Of a DNA stretch of 44,474 nucleotides, positions 23,996 through 31,344 are shown one piece after another. The notes beneath the pieces were generated by a model. That model saw only the letters and a program-made list of their open reading frames with translations, had not been told where the DNA came from and ran no database searches. How positions within the stretch are numbered: the first letter of the stretch is position 1; every line of letters starts with the position of its first letter. The stretch is from the NCBI RefSeq assembly GCF_003710865.1, contig NZ_RHHO01000064.1, forward strand, positions 1-44,474, in the 5' to 3' direction. This DNA comes from Brevibacillus borstelensis. Lineage in GTDB: Bacteria > Bacillota > Bacilli > Brevibacillales > Brevibacillaceae. The translations under genes were made by a program, and so were the position numbers.

Positions 23996-24527
23996 ATTCA
24001 AAAATCTCACGAGACTCTTTTACGGTAATAATGTTTTTCGGAGTACCCAATCCATTCAAATTCGCATTGTGATGGGCAATGATATCCGCCGCCTTCAGGA
24101 CGGCGTCATCGGTCGTAGAGTGACAATCACCGGCAAGGGTGACTTCGTAGCCGTGCGAGACTGCCGTTCTGCATGTCGTATCAATACAGTACTCGGTCTG
24201 AAAGCCGACGATCACCAAATGATCGATGCTGCGAGCCTTTAATTCGTCTTGCAAGGAAGTTTCGAAGAACGAATCGCATGCAGTTTTTTGAATGATCGGT
24301 TCATCCGGATGCGGGCAAAGGGTGGGATGTATCTGCCATCCGGGGGTGCCAGTGGCGAGCGGGCTGCCTTCGGGCTCGTTATGCTGGACAAAAAGGACGG
24401 GAATGTTCGCATGCCGTGCTTTTTCGAGAAGCGTTTGAATCCGTTCCACCACTTTATTTCCCTGATAGCAGTATTCCACGATCGAGGATTGAACATCGAC
24501 AATAATCAGTGCCGTTTGTGTGCTCAT
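23994..24527 (-). CDS. Isochorismatase-family cysteine hydrolase
   Basis: 177 residues from the ATG at 24527, with AAGGGGC nine bases upstream. The catalytic triad of the family is in place: Asp11 (LIIVDVQ), Lys81 (IIQKTACDSFFET) and Cys114 (FQTEYCIDTT). Members act as nicotinamidases, N-carbamoylsarcosine amidases or isochorismatases; substrate is not predictable here. The length is normal for the compact family. Single gene, cytoplasmic, convergent with the hydrolase gene. Confidence 0.88.
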   Translation of the reverse strand: MSTQTALIIVDVQSSIVEYCYQGNKVVERIQTLLEKARHANIPVLFVQHNEPEGSPLATGTPGWQIHPTLCPHPDEPIIQKTACDSFFETSLQDELKARSIDHLVIVGFQTEYCIDTTCRTAVSHGYEVTLAGDCHSTTDDAVLKAADIIAHHNANLNGLGTPKNIITVKESREIFE

Positions 24528-24668
24528 TCGAAATTGCCCCTTCCGGAATGGTAGGATTTCTTTTCCATCATACAACTATTCGGAAAGGAATTTGATAATA
24601 TTTTTTGCAATACTTGGGAAACCATTTCTTTTTGTTAACGAATATGGTTAGCCCATAGGGAGGAAGAA

Positions 24669-25019
24669 ATGAAAAAGTCGTTTTTTGCTGTATTGAGTAT
24701 GCTGTTCGTCGTTCTTAGCCTTGGTGGTTTTGCCTCCGCTCAAACCGAAGGTACCCATGCTTCAACGGAAGAAGAGAAAGTTGTTGTTGAGGACCTAACT
24801 TACGAAGAAGCAACACAACGTATTGCCAAATATAGTGGAAGGCCGTTGGAAGAAGTGAAAAAAGAACATCCTCAAAAACTGCAGTCTTTAGACGCTTTAA
24901 GCGCTGCATGTGGATACGGTGAAGTGTCCCAAAGGTTAAAAGTCTCGGATACTTATCGACCCAGATTTATTGCTATTGTAAACAAATGCAGAGATGGCAG
25001 TGTGTCGCAAATGCTTTAA
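24669..25019 (+). CDS. Secreted small protein of unknown function
   Basis: 116 residues, with AGGGAGGAAG before ATG 24669. Signal peptide: MKKSFFAVLSMLFVVLSLGG with cleavage after ASA (about residue 24). The mature part is ~92 residues, charged, with DLTYEEATQRIAKYSGRPLEE and two cysteines (CGYGEV and NKCRDG) that could form a disulfide. No family recognised; secretion is well supported. Monocistronic. Confidence 0.72.
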   Translation: MKKSFFAVLSMLFVVLSLGGFASAQTEGTHASTEEEKVVVEDLTYEEATQRIAKYSGRPLEEVKKEHPQKLQSLDALSAACGYGEVSQRLKVSDTYRPRFIAIVNKCRDGSVSQML

Positions 25020-25082
25020 AACATTACCGATACTTCTATAGTGGATACAAGTATCTTTCTGTCACCGGAAATTACATGACAC

Positions 25083-25130
25083 AAAGGGGCATTCCAAAGT
25101 CAAAAGAATGACGAGGGATAGCCCCTTTTT
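25083..25130 (+). terminator. Probable intrinsic terminator
   Basis: AAAGGGGC ... GCCCCTTTTT with a long internal stretch of about 30 bases, between convergent genes. Confidence 0.55.
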
Positions 25131-25156
25131 CGGCGTAGTTATTAAACATTTATAAG

Positions 25157-25693
25157 CTAGTTCGTTTTTCTTAAGACAAATTCATTTATAATGGTCTTAA
25201 AAATAAGAGTGTACAAAGCTTTAAGATTCTCCTCTGTCTTCTCTCCATTTTTTAAACCATACTCAAATATTTTAATCTGTCCATCCTCATAAATCATCCC
25301 AGTTGCATACATACCTGAATGTGTTGAGGGAGCGTTGGAATAAGTTAAAGTTTCCTCTGTGAATGGGTAATATGACTTTGTAGATCCGATAAAGAATACG
25401 GGGTATTTTACACTTTTGTAGAGTTTGGCATATTGCCCATGTGATGCTTCTTCAAGTTTCTCCGGCATGATAAATAGAGCATCGAAATCCGTATCAGTGG
25501 CGTTACTCAGCTTTTCAAATGTTGTTTCTGTGAAAACAATATTTGTTTCAGTAACGGCGGGAGACTGTCCAATGACTCCAATTTTTAACGTTTGCTCTTT
25601 TATTGAGTCATCGGGTAATAAGTTGTCGTTTTTAACACATCCAGCCGTCACGAATAAGCAGGTAAATATGAAAAATAGGAACAAATTCCGCAA
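25157..25693 (-). CDS. Putative lipoprotein of unknown function
   Basis: 178 residues from the TTG at 25693, with AAAGGAG eight bases upstream; a longer frame exists but has no ribosome site. The signal region MRNLFLFFIFTCLFVTAGC ends in a lipobox (TAGC), so Cys19 should be lipidated and the protein anchored outside the membrane. The mature domain (LKIGVIGQSPAV ... YPVFFIGSTKSYYPF ... GKLY-like turns) is alpha/beta and unrecognised. AT-rich relative to its neighbours. Monocistronic. Confidence 0.72.
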   Translation of the reverse strand: MRNLFLFFIFTCLFVTAGCVKNDNLLPDDSIKEQTLKIGVIGQSPAVTETNIVFTETTFEKLSNATDTDFDALFIMPEKLEEASHGQYAKLYKSVKYPVFFIGSTKSYYPFTEETLTYSNAPSTHSGMYATGMIYEDGQIKIFEYGLKNGEKTEENLKALYTLIFKTIINEFVLRKTN

Positions 25694-25861
25694 ATCATCA
25701 ACTCCTTTCAAATATATTTTACATATAATACCATCCCCTTTGTCTTCCAAGCAAATTTATTGGATAAAGCACTTTTTTCTACAATTATTCTTGGCTTGGA
25801 GTATGGCCCCCAGCCATCGATTCGATGTTGAACTAGTTTGCTTTTGTTGATCTACCTCAGC

Positions 25862-26233
25862 CTATTCCTGACGAATCTGCACTGGCGTACCAATGGGAAC
25901 CAGCTTGGCCAAGCTCTCTACATCTCGGTTATGCATGCGTATACAGCCGCGTGAGACGTAATGGCCGATCGATGATGGATTATTGGTGCCGTGAATGCCG
26001 TAATGAGGCTTGCTCAGCCCCATCCAATAGGTGCCGAAAACGGACAATGGACCTCCGCGGTAAGAATTGGGGTAGGGAACCTTGTTGATGATCGTGAAGT
26101 TGCCGCGCGGGGTAGAGGTCGCAATTTTACCCAGACCGACGGGATAAGAACGGATGAGGCGATTGCCGTCAAAGAGATAGAGGCGGAGTTTATTGATCGA
26201 GATGCGTATGCGGTATGCCGGGATGAAAATCAC
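25862..26233 (-). CDS. L,D-transpeptidase (YkuD domain)
   Basis: About 120 residues, consisting of the YkuD catalytic domain alone. The active-site motif HGTNN ... [12 protein letters not shown] holds the nucleophilic Cys and its His. It forms 3-3 cross-links in peptidoglycan or acts at the spore/cell wall. There is no LysM and no signal peptide. The start is odd: GTG at 26233 lies inside a near-perfect ribosome site (GGGAGGTGAT), whereas an ATC at 26224 is at the ideal eight-base spacing; no ATG is available. The domain begins at once ([16 protein letters not shown]), so the true start must be here. Confidence 0.86.
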   Translation of the reverse strand: MIFIPAYRIRISINKLRLYLFDGNRLIRSYPVGLGKIATSTPRGNFTIINKVPYPNSYRGGPLSVFGTYWMGLSKPHYGIHGTNNPSSIGHYVSRGCIRMHNRDVESLAKLVPIGTPVQIRQE

Positions 26234-26323
26234 CTCCCTTTTTAAAGAACCGGGATTGTGCTTCTATTGCATCGTATGCGGTTGGGAAAAAGCGGGTCCC
26301 CCACTGCATGTGGCGATCCACAC

Positions 26324-26357
26324 AAAAAACCTGCCGTGCAAAGCGTAGCGGCAGGTT
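26324..26357 (-). terminator. Intrinsic terminator of the deacetylase gene
   Basis: Read on minus: AACCTGCCG ... CGGCAGGTT followed by six T. About 50 bases past the deacetylase stop. Confidence 0.8.
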
Positions 26358-26404
26358 CCTGTTTTGGCTGTGATGAATCCGGTAAAACCGGGAAAGATGG
26401 GAGA

Positions 26405-27193
26405 TCACGGAGCAGGATGCGGGAGAGTCGGGCGCAGGAGGTCCAGACTTTTGAATTCGTACCCTTGCGCTCGTGCGGCGTCAATAATCTTGCCAAGCGC
26501 CTCGGCGTTATCTCTTGAAACCGAGTGCAACAAAATAACCGCTCCGGGATGAAGCTGGGCGAGGACACTGTCATAGGCGTACTTCCAGCCCTTTTGCGCT
26601 TTCGTATCCCAGTCCTTGTAGGCTATCGACCAAAAAACATTCGTATACCCCAGTTTCTTGCTGACCGCCAGTGTACGATCACTGAAAATTCCTCGCGGCG
26701 GACGCAAGAAGGCCATCTCTTTTTGCCCGGTAACTTCGGCTACAGCTTGTTTTACCTTATCCAATTCTTCCTTGATCCGCTCATTGGATATCTGTGTCAT
26801 ATCCGGATGGCTCCAGGAGTGGTTCCCGATGATATGCCCCTCAGCGGTCATCCGTTTTAACAGCTCCGGCTGATCCTTTACATAATGCCCGGTAACAAAA
26901 AAAGTGGCGGGTACCTTTTTTTCTTTCAAGATATCCAGAATACGAGGGGTGAACCCGTTTTCATAGCCATTGTCAAACGTAAGAAACAGCTCTTTTTTGG
27001 AGGTATCCCCGAGAAAAATGGCTTCGTGCTTATCGACGATGCCTTTAAAGCCCTCCTGGTCAATCGAGGGAAGCTGTCCACCCTTGCTCTTCTTGAATCC
27101 AAAGTGGTAGGGGACATCCTGGTTGGCTGCGGCATGGACAGTGAACAGGGACAAAATCAGGACAAAAACGGTGAGAAAGGTTATGCGTTTCAC
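26405..27193 (-). CDS. Polysaccharide deacetylase (PdaA-like)
   Basis: 262 residues from the GTG at 27193, with AGGAGGA nine bases upstream. Signal peptide/anchor: MKRITFLTVFVLILSLFTV, cleavage near HAAA. NodB motifs: LTFDNGYENG (motif 1, TFDNGYE as in PdaA), HSWSHPD (metal histidines), FLRPPRGIF and a C-terminal LLHS. The HFGFKKSKGGQLPSID opening and the DNGYE variant are typical of the PdaA de-N-acetylase that prepares muramic-delta-lactam in spore cortex. This points to a spore-former. Exported or membrane-anchored. Confidence 0.88.
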   Translation of the reverse strand: MKRITFLTVFVLILSLFTVHAAANQDVPYHFGFKKSKGGQLPSIDQEGFKGIVDKHEAIFLGDTSKKELFLTFDNGYENGFTPRILDILKEKKVPATFFVTGHYVKDQPELLKRMTAEGHIIGNHSWSHPDMTQISNERIKEELDKVKQAVAEVTGQKEMAFLRPPRGIFSDRTLAVSKKLGYTNVFWSIAYKDWDTKAQKGWKYAYDSVLAQLHPGAVILLHSVSRDNAEALGKIIDAARAQGYEFKSLDLLRPTLPHPAP

Positions 27194-27279
27194 AGCGAAA
27201 AGTCCTCCTATTGTTGATGGGATTGCCTGAACATCGGGTAGGGATTTGATCGCATCCTTAAAACGGTATGTAAAGCTCC

Positions 27280-27432
27280 TCAATCCTCTTGCCAAGGAAC
27301 CGGATGTGCGCGGGGAATCGGATACTGCTCGTCTGGTTGGGATCTGACCACTTTCCGCTTGTCAATCGAACCTGCGGGCACCTCGGTTTCAGGGTGGTAG
27401 ATAATGTTGCTGCGCTTGTTTTGGTTTGACAT
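27280..27432 (-). CDS. Small hypothetical protein
   Basis: 50 residues (MSNQNKRSNIIYHPETEVP... ending PVPWQED), too short for simple ORF calling but with a perfect ribosome site, GAGGAGGTGA, nine bases before ATG 27432. Proline-rich, charged, soluble. No family recognised. It lies between the deacetylase and DoxX genes on the same strand. Confidence 0.62.
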   Translation of the reverse strand: MSNQNKRSNIIYHPETEVPAGSIDKRKVVRSQPDEQYPIPRAHPVPWQED

Positions 27433-27531
27433 CAAAGACTCACCTCCTCATCGTTACTATCATGTGTACCCGGGCCCAAGAACATGCCGCCTGCAGAGAA
27501 GTTCCGGTCAAAAGTTGGTGACTGAGCGCAA

Positions 27532-27575
27532 AAAAACCGAATGCACCGGATTGTCCCGGCACCATTCGGTTTTTG
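27532..27575 (-). terminator. Intrinsic terminator of the doxX-like gene
   Basis: AAAAACCGAATG ... CATTCGGTTTTT, a 12-bp stem, just after the DoxX stop on the minus strand. Confidence 0.8.
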
Positions 27576-27591
27576 CAATATGCTGCGGTCT

Positions 27592-28014
27592 TTATTTGCT
27601 TGAACGGCGTTGAAACAAAAGGCGGTCGAGGGAATAGAAGGACGGTCCGGAGAGAACGAAAAGCAGCAGGATAAAGAATAGAAGCAGATCCAACTCATAT
27701 CCAGGACCACTTTCCCCACCGAGGAAGCCCATTGCAATTTTCACCTTGATCGTAGCGACGGCCATCACGACTGCCAACAGAGCTGCCAAAATTCGGGTGC
27801 CAATGCCCAAAATCAAGCCAATTCCGCCCAAGAGCTCAAGAAACGCGACGACATAAGCGAAAAAGCCGGGAATACCCATGCTGCCAAACCAACCGGCAAC
27901 CTGATCGAGTCCCATTTGGAATTTTGACATTCCGTGCATGACAAACGCTATACCTGCAACCACGCGCAAGAGCAAAAGCCCCCACTCGGTACGTTGATCA
28001 AATTGTCTTTCCAT
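27592..28014 (-). CDS. DoxX-family membrane protein
   Basis: 140 residues with four predicted membrane helices: LLLLRVVAGIAFVMHGMSK, FFAYVVAFLELLGGIGLILG, IGTRILAALLAVVMAVATI and LLLFFILLLFVLSG. GFLGGESGPGYELDLLLFFI and the MHGMSKFQ start are typical of DoxX. Family members are linked to redox/thiol stress and quinone handling. It is divergent from an HxlR-type regulator that probably controls it. Ribosome site AGGAGGT before the start. Confidence 0.87.
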   Translation of the reverse strand: MERQFDQRTEWGLLLLRVVAGIAFVMHGMSKFQMGLDQVAGWFGSMGIPGFFAYVVAFLELLGGIGLILGIGTRILAALLAVVMAVATIKVKIAMGFLGGESGPGYELDLLLFFILLLFVLSGPSFYSLDRLLFQRRSSK

Positions 28015-28101
28015 AAAGTGACCTCCTACGGTTATTGAATATAGTAATTAGGTTACATTTTGTTAGTAAGTATAAATTAATAATTATAACACGTCAACAC
28101 T

Positions 28102-28130
28102 TTGAAGGATTTTCAAAAGAGCGTTATACT
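28102..28130 (+). promoter_or_regulatory. Sigma-A promoter for the HxlR regulator
   Basis: TTGAAG (28102-28107), 17-base spacer, TATACT (28125-28130), about 24 bases before the start codon. Confidence 0.72.
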
Positions 28131-28153
28131 GGAATTGAATCGAGGTGATTACT

Positions 28154-28471
28154 ATGAAGCAGTCCTCTCTCTGTCCGAAGTTTGAAAAAGGAATGCAGCT
28201 CTTGGGCAAGCGGTGGACTGGTTTGATCTTGTATCAGTTGCTTTCCGGACCGCAGCGATTCTGTGCCATCGAAGAGGCGCTTCCGATCAGCGGAAGGCTT
28301 TTGTCTGAGCGGCTGAAGGATTTGGAGAAAGAAGGCTTGGTACATCGTCACGTGTATACAGATTCTGCCCCGGTACGGGTGGAATATTCGCTAACGGAAA
28401 AAGGGCTTGCTTTGGAACCGGTCATACTGGGGATCGAGAAATGGTCGCAGGCCTGGATCGAATTAACATAA
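28154..28471 (+). CDS. HxlR-family transcriptional regulator
   Basis: 105 residues from ATG 28154 (GAGGTG six bases upstream; the GTG at 28145 lies inside that site). The winged-helix HxlR fold is clear: CPKFEKGMQLLGKRWTGLIL near the N terminus, LLSGPQRFCAIEEALPISGRLLSERLKDLEKEGLV, then RVEYSLTEKGLAL. The conserved CPK cysteine is a thiol sensor in some members (YodB, HypR). It is divergent from doxX, the usual arrangement for quinone/thiol-responsive regulation, so doxX is the likely target. Confidence 0.88.
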   Translation: MKQSSLCPKFEKGMQLLGKRWTGLILYQLLSGPQRFCAIEEALPISGRLLSERLKDLEKEGLVHRHVYTDSAPVRVEYSLTEKGLALEPVILGIEKWSQAWIELT

Positions 28472-28505
28472 AAAAAGTGTCGGATTATTTTCTCCGGCAC
28501 TTTTT
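28472..28505 (+). terminator. Intrinsic terminator after the HxlR gene
   Basis: AAAAAGTGTCGGA pairs with TCCGGCACTTTTT (one wobble), right after the stop. Confidence 0.8.
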
Positions 28506-28530
28506 ATTTGTTTGCATACATCGCGGTTTC

Positions 28531-29058
28531 TCATTGAGCACTTTTCCTTTTCCTCGTTTTTCCTCCCCTTCGTATTCCCTCAGAAATAATTCGCCGTTTA
28601 ATCTGGGCAATACGCTTGTCAGCCAGTTCCCTTGTCACGCCAAATTCCATCGACAAGACCGAGGACGGTACCCATTCACGGTAGGCGAGAAGCAGGGGCG
28701 CCAGGAGAAAGAAAGGCATGGCCGCATAGAGAACAAATTGCTCGGCTTGCGCCTCCTGCAACTGACGAAAAGCGGGATTCATCTGGTGCTGCTTCCCGGT
28801 ATGCCCCCGTAAAATATGGCCCAGCTCATGAAAAAAATGTTCGCGCTGAACAGGCCTTGGCAGGGTTGAATTGACCGTAATGCTGCGGTAATTGCCGGAT
28901 TCATAACGCATCGAGGGGCAGGGACGGTAGTACAATTCGATGCCAAGCATCTCGGCCAGCGGCCTTTCTTGCAGGTCGCCACAATGACTGATGCCAACAT
29001 CCGCATATATTTGGGTCAACCAGCGTTCCAAATCCGTTTGCCGGTAATGAGAGAGCAT
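28531..29058 (-). CDS. ImmA/IrrE-type metallopeptidase (XkdA-like)
   Basis: 175 residues. The zinc motif HFFHELGHILRGH (His77, Glu78, His81) is that of the ImmA/IrrE peptidases (DUF955), which cleave XRE-type repressors after DNA damage in ICEBs1 and related elements; PBSX XkdA is of the same type. A hydrophobic segment (FVLYAAMPFFLLAPLLLAY) and a basic C terminus (RRGGKTRKRK) follow. An XRE repressor gene lies upstream on the same strand, the expected partner. A LexA-like box sits just before the start. Confidence 0.82.
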   Translation of the reverse strand: MLSHYRQTDLERWLTQIYADVGISHCGDLQERPLAEMLGIELYYRPCPSMRYESGNYRSITVNSTLPRPVQREHFFHELGHILRGHTGKQHQMNPAFRQLQEAQAEQFVLYAAMPFFLLAPLLLAYREWVPSSVLSMEFGVTRELADKRIAQIKRRIISEGIRRGGKTRKRKSAQ

Positions 29059-29086
29059 GTGGTGATTCCCCTTTCCGAAACAACAG

Positions 29087-29100
29087 AGAACGTATGTTCC
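29087..29100. promoter_or_regulatory. Candidate LexA (SOS) box before the immA-like gene
   Basis: AGAACGTATGTTCC matches the Gram-positive LexA consensus CGAACRNRYGTTYC at 13 of 14 positions, with the GAAC-N4-GTTC core intact. It is about 30 bases upstream of the gene's start. Confidence 0.6.
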
Positions 29101-29236
29101 TTTTTATGGTGTAAAAAATGCCGCAGGGTGCAATGTTGCCTGGCACAGAAATAAGGCGGCCATCACAACGAAAAATGCTTGCGGCTTTTTCCAGCTTTAT
29201 ATTCGAGCAGAGCAGGACAATTGTGGATGACCGCTG

Positions 29237-29602
29237 CTACTTGTTTGTTCCTTTGTTACCGTGCAGCGCCTTCCACCTGAGGTACTCGATATGCTTCTTC
29301 ACTTCATCAATTTCCGTTTCGGATAGCCCCTCCAGGTCAAAAAAGGAGATGTGCTCATCTGACCCGGTTGTTTGCGATGTCCCATTGCGAGTAGGGTTTT
29401 CCGTTTTTCCGAGCAGAAAATCAGTCGTAACCGAAAATACGTCAGCAGCCTTGGATATCAGGTGATTATCCACGCTTTTTTTCTCGCCCGATTCGATGCG
29501 GGAAAGAACGGTATTGTGAATGCCCAATTTTTCGGCCAATTGGATTTGGGACCATTTATGTTTTTCCCGAAGGTATCTGATCCGTTGACCGACGATTGAC
29601 AT
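29237..29602 (-). CDS. XRE-family repressor (ImmR/Xre-like)
   Basis: 121 residues. The N-terminal HTH is GQRIRYLREKHKWSQIQLAEKLGIHNTVLSRIESGEK. The C-terminal part, after TTDFLLGKTENPTR, contains FFDLEGLSETEIDEVKKHIEYL, a common ending in Bacillus phage and ICE repressors. It is divergent from a second small HTH gene, as in cI/cro-like switches, and upstream of its peptidase partner. It probably binds the palindrome at 29643 and represses itself and the divergent gene. Confidence 0.86.
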   Translation of the reverse strand: MSIVGQRIRYLREKHKWSQIQLAEKLGIHNTVLSRIESGEKKSVDNHLISKAADVFSVTTDFLLGKTENPTRNGTSQTTGSDEHISFFDLEGLSETEIDEVKKHIEYLRWKALHGNKGTNK

Positions 29603-29619
29603 AGTGTCACAACCTTTCC

Positions 29620-29661
29620 ATCATAGCAATACTATTCTACCAATTTTCCATAATGGAAAAT
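29620..29661 (-). promoter_or_regulatory. Repressor promoter with palindromic operator
   Basis: On minus, TATGAT (29620-29625) with TGC before it forms an extended -10. Its -35 position is covered by the perfect 19-bp palindrome ATTTTCCAT-A-ATGGAAAAT (29643-29661). A further half-site (TTTCCAT) lies at 29615-29621. The layout suggests autorepression. Confidence 0.6.
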
Positions 29662-29690
29662 AGCGGTTTGTTGAAATGACAAGGATATGC

Positions 29691-29720
29691 TTGACTTTGC
29701 TGAAAATGAAAAGGTAAGAT
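29691..29720 (+). promoter_or_regulatory. Promoter for the Cro-like gene
   Basis: TTGACT (29691-29696), 18-base spacer, TAAGAT (29715-29720), pointing away from the repressor gene and about 50 bases before the TTG start. Confidence 0.6.
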
Positions 29721-29767
29721 ATGGATAATAACATTTTGCTTATTTGGCAAAAAAAGGGGGTTTACCG

Positions 29768-29986
29768 TTGGAGAGGATAAACCTGAATTTCATTGCACGA
29801 AGAAGGATGGAAATCGGCATTACCCTAAAGGAAATGGCTGCCGCTTTAGGGTTCAAGAATGCGTCTACGTACCTCAAGTACGAAAAGGGGGAGTACGATT
29901 TTAAAGCCAATCACCTTCCCGTGCTGACACGTATGTTGAAATGCCAGCTGCGAGATTTATTTATCTGTCTGACTTTGCTGTTATAG
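29768..29986 (+). CDS. Small XRE/Cro-like HTH protein
   Basis: 72 residues from TTG 29768, with AAAGGGGG seven bases upstream. The HTH is IARRRMEIGITLKEMAAALGFKNASTYLKYEKGE, followed by HLPVLTRMLKCQLRDLF. It is divergent from the XRE repressor, the position of cro or xkdB-type genes. Likely a DNA-binding switch protein; it may be the first gene of a small remaining operon with the following short gene. Confidence 0.72.
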   Translation: MERINLNFIARRRMEIGITLKEMAAALGFKNASTYLKYEKGEYDFKANHLPVLTRMLKCQLRDLFICLTLLL

Positions 29987-30039
29987 CAAAATGGAGTGGC
30001 GATTGCAGGAAAGAGATTTCGTTAACGATGTAGCGAGGG

Positions 30040-30249
30040 GTGGGAGAGGTGGACGTTCACGAAGCGAATCGGAAGCAGCTGGATATATGGAAACGAACAA
30101 TTGCGTATGAGCTGGCCATGATGGCACCGAGGAGTGAATCTGCCTGCGGAGAATTTCTAAGCCGTCTGGAGCGGTTTGAAAAGCAGATAACAGGAGGACC
30201 TGCAGATTGTCCAAACATCGAGCGGAAAAGAGAGTGTATCCGAACATAG
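30040..30249 (+). CDS. Small hypothetical protein downstream of the Cro-like gene
   Basis: 69 residues at most. GTG 30040 and GTG 30049 are both close to the purine-rich GAGGGGTGGGAGAGG, so the start is uncertain. Content is charged and helical (ANRKQLDIWKRTIAYELAMM, then EFLSRLERFEKQI). No family recognised. It lies 54 bases after the Cro-like gene on the same strand and could be its operon partner. Confidence 0.45.
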   Translation: MGEVDVHEANRKQLDIWKRTIAYELAMMAPRSESACGEFLSRLERFEKQITGGPADCPNIERKRECIRT

Positions 30250-30268
30250 AATGGATGTCAGTTTACAG

Positions 30269-30301
30269 AAAAAAGCGGTTCTCCCCGTGAAAGAACCGCT
30301 T
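30269..30301 (-). terminator. Intrinsic terminator of the PTS operon
   Basis: Read on minus: AAGCGGTTCT ... AGAACCGCTT then TTTT; about 100 bases after the last PTS-operon gene. Confidence 0.75.
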
Positions 30302-30399
30302 CGGCATGCTTCGGCGTGATCAATCGCTGCCTGTCGTCTTGCATCTGTTTTTAGCAAGCTTTCATACGCTGGGCCCATATCGTTTAGCCGAAAGCCGAG

Positions 30400-31323
30400 T
30401 TACCGCAATACAGAAGAAGCCATACGGACGTAAGTGTGGCGCTTGCCGCGCACGGTAATCGAGTAGTGCATGATATTTTCCGGGATGGCGATTCCGTTGT
30501 ACCCGGCATCCCCGATATGGTATAGGTCGGCACCTGCCATCTTGCTGGCAAGCGCGATCTGCCGGATCGTGGCCTCATCGGAGCCTTCCTGGCTGGTTCC
30601 TGTCGCGAGCAGAGCCAAAGCTCCGTGGGCATGAACTGTATCGACCATGGCCTTTGCCGAGTCGAGAGTGATGCCGGGAATTGTGCCGGGGGAAGGCAGC
30701 AGGATAATGTCCGCTCCTGCTTCGATAAAATCGATGATCGTCTGCTTTGCGACCAAATCACCGCCAGCTTCCCCTTCCACGCCGGCTCCATGCATTTTTC
30801 CCGCGATAATCAGCATCTCTGCTCCCATCACTGTCCGGGCTGTTTGAATTGCCTCCCGGATTTCCCGGTTGGTAACCCCTGTCTTGGGGTTTCCGGTCAA
30901 GCAGATGAAGTCAAAACCGAGATCTTTGGCAGCGGCAAACGTTTTGGCAGAAGCAAGTCTGCCAGGAGGCAGGGAGTGGAGCTGCTCCGCTTGTCTGGCG
31001 TCTGGGTCGACCGGCTCCAGATTCAGCCCCACAGGCCTTCCGATCAGCCGCTTGAGGTCCTGGACTATTTCTTCAGGCTTTGCGCTTGTCAATCCCTCGA
31101 CATGAGGAGAAAAGACGTCAAAGAAATTGAGCAGGATCATGTCGGCCCCAAAAGAAGCTGCCAGCTCAGCATTGCTCACGCTCGGATACAGCGGAGTGAA
31201 GGCGGAAATGACCTCGGCTACCAGGACACGGCCTTCAGAGGCTTTGATCGACTGCTTCAAATCCTGTCCCGACATCCGCGCAAAGTCGGACGCCGTGCAA
31301 TCCAACAAACGTTTCATTGGCAT
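30400..31323 (-). CDS. TIM-barrel protein of unknown function in the PTS operon (DUF7916-like)
   Basis: 307 residues. I recognise the pattern MKRLLDCTASDFARMSG ... AELAASFGADMILLNFFDVF from proteins encoded next to PTS genes in Bacilli and Clostridia. They are sometimes labelled haloacid dehalogenase-like, but no HAD DxDxT motif is present. Repeated beta-alpha units (PVGLNLEPVDP, DFICLTGNPKTGV, MLIIAGKMHGAG, DIILLPSPGTIPG) look like a TIM barrel. It is the last gene of the operon, 21 bases after the EIICB gene, and may process an intracellular sugar phosphate. Function is unproven. Confidence 0.7.
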   Translation of the reverse strand: MPMKRLLDCTASDFARMSGQDLKQSIKASEGRVLVAEVISAFTPLYPSVSNAELAASFGADMILLNFFDVFSPHVEGLTSAKPEEIVQDLKRLIGRPVGLNLEPVDPDARQAEQLHSLPPGRLASAKTFAAAKDLGFDFICLTGNPKTGVTNREIREAIQTARTVMGAEMLIIAGKMHGAGVEGEAGGDLVAKQTIIDFIEAGADIILLPSPGTIPGITLDSAKAMVDTVHAHGALALLATGTSQEGSDEATIRQIALASKMAGADLYHIGDAGYNGIAIPENIMHYSITVRGKRHTYVRMASSVLR

Positions 31324-31344
31324 TCTTCCAGCCCTTCATCTGTT

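Noticed and set aside
24527..24575. Sixteen extra N-terminal residues for the isochorismatase-family protein
   Set aside because: The motif MSTQTALIIVDVQ begins the family fold and has its own ribosome site.
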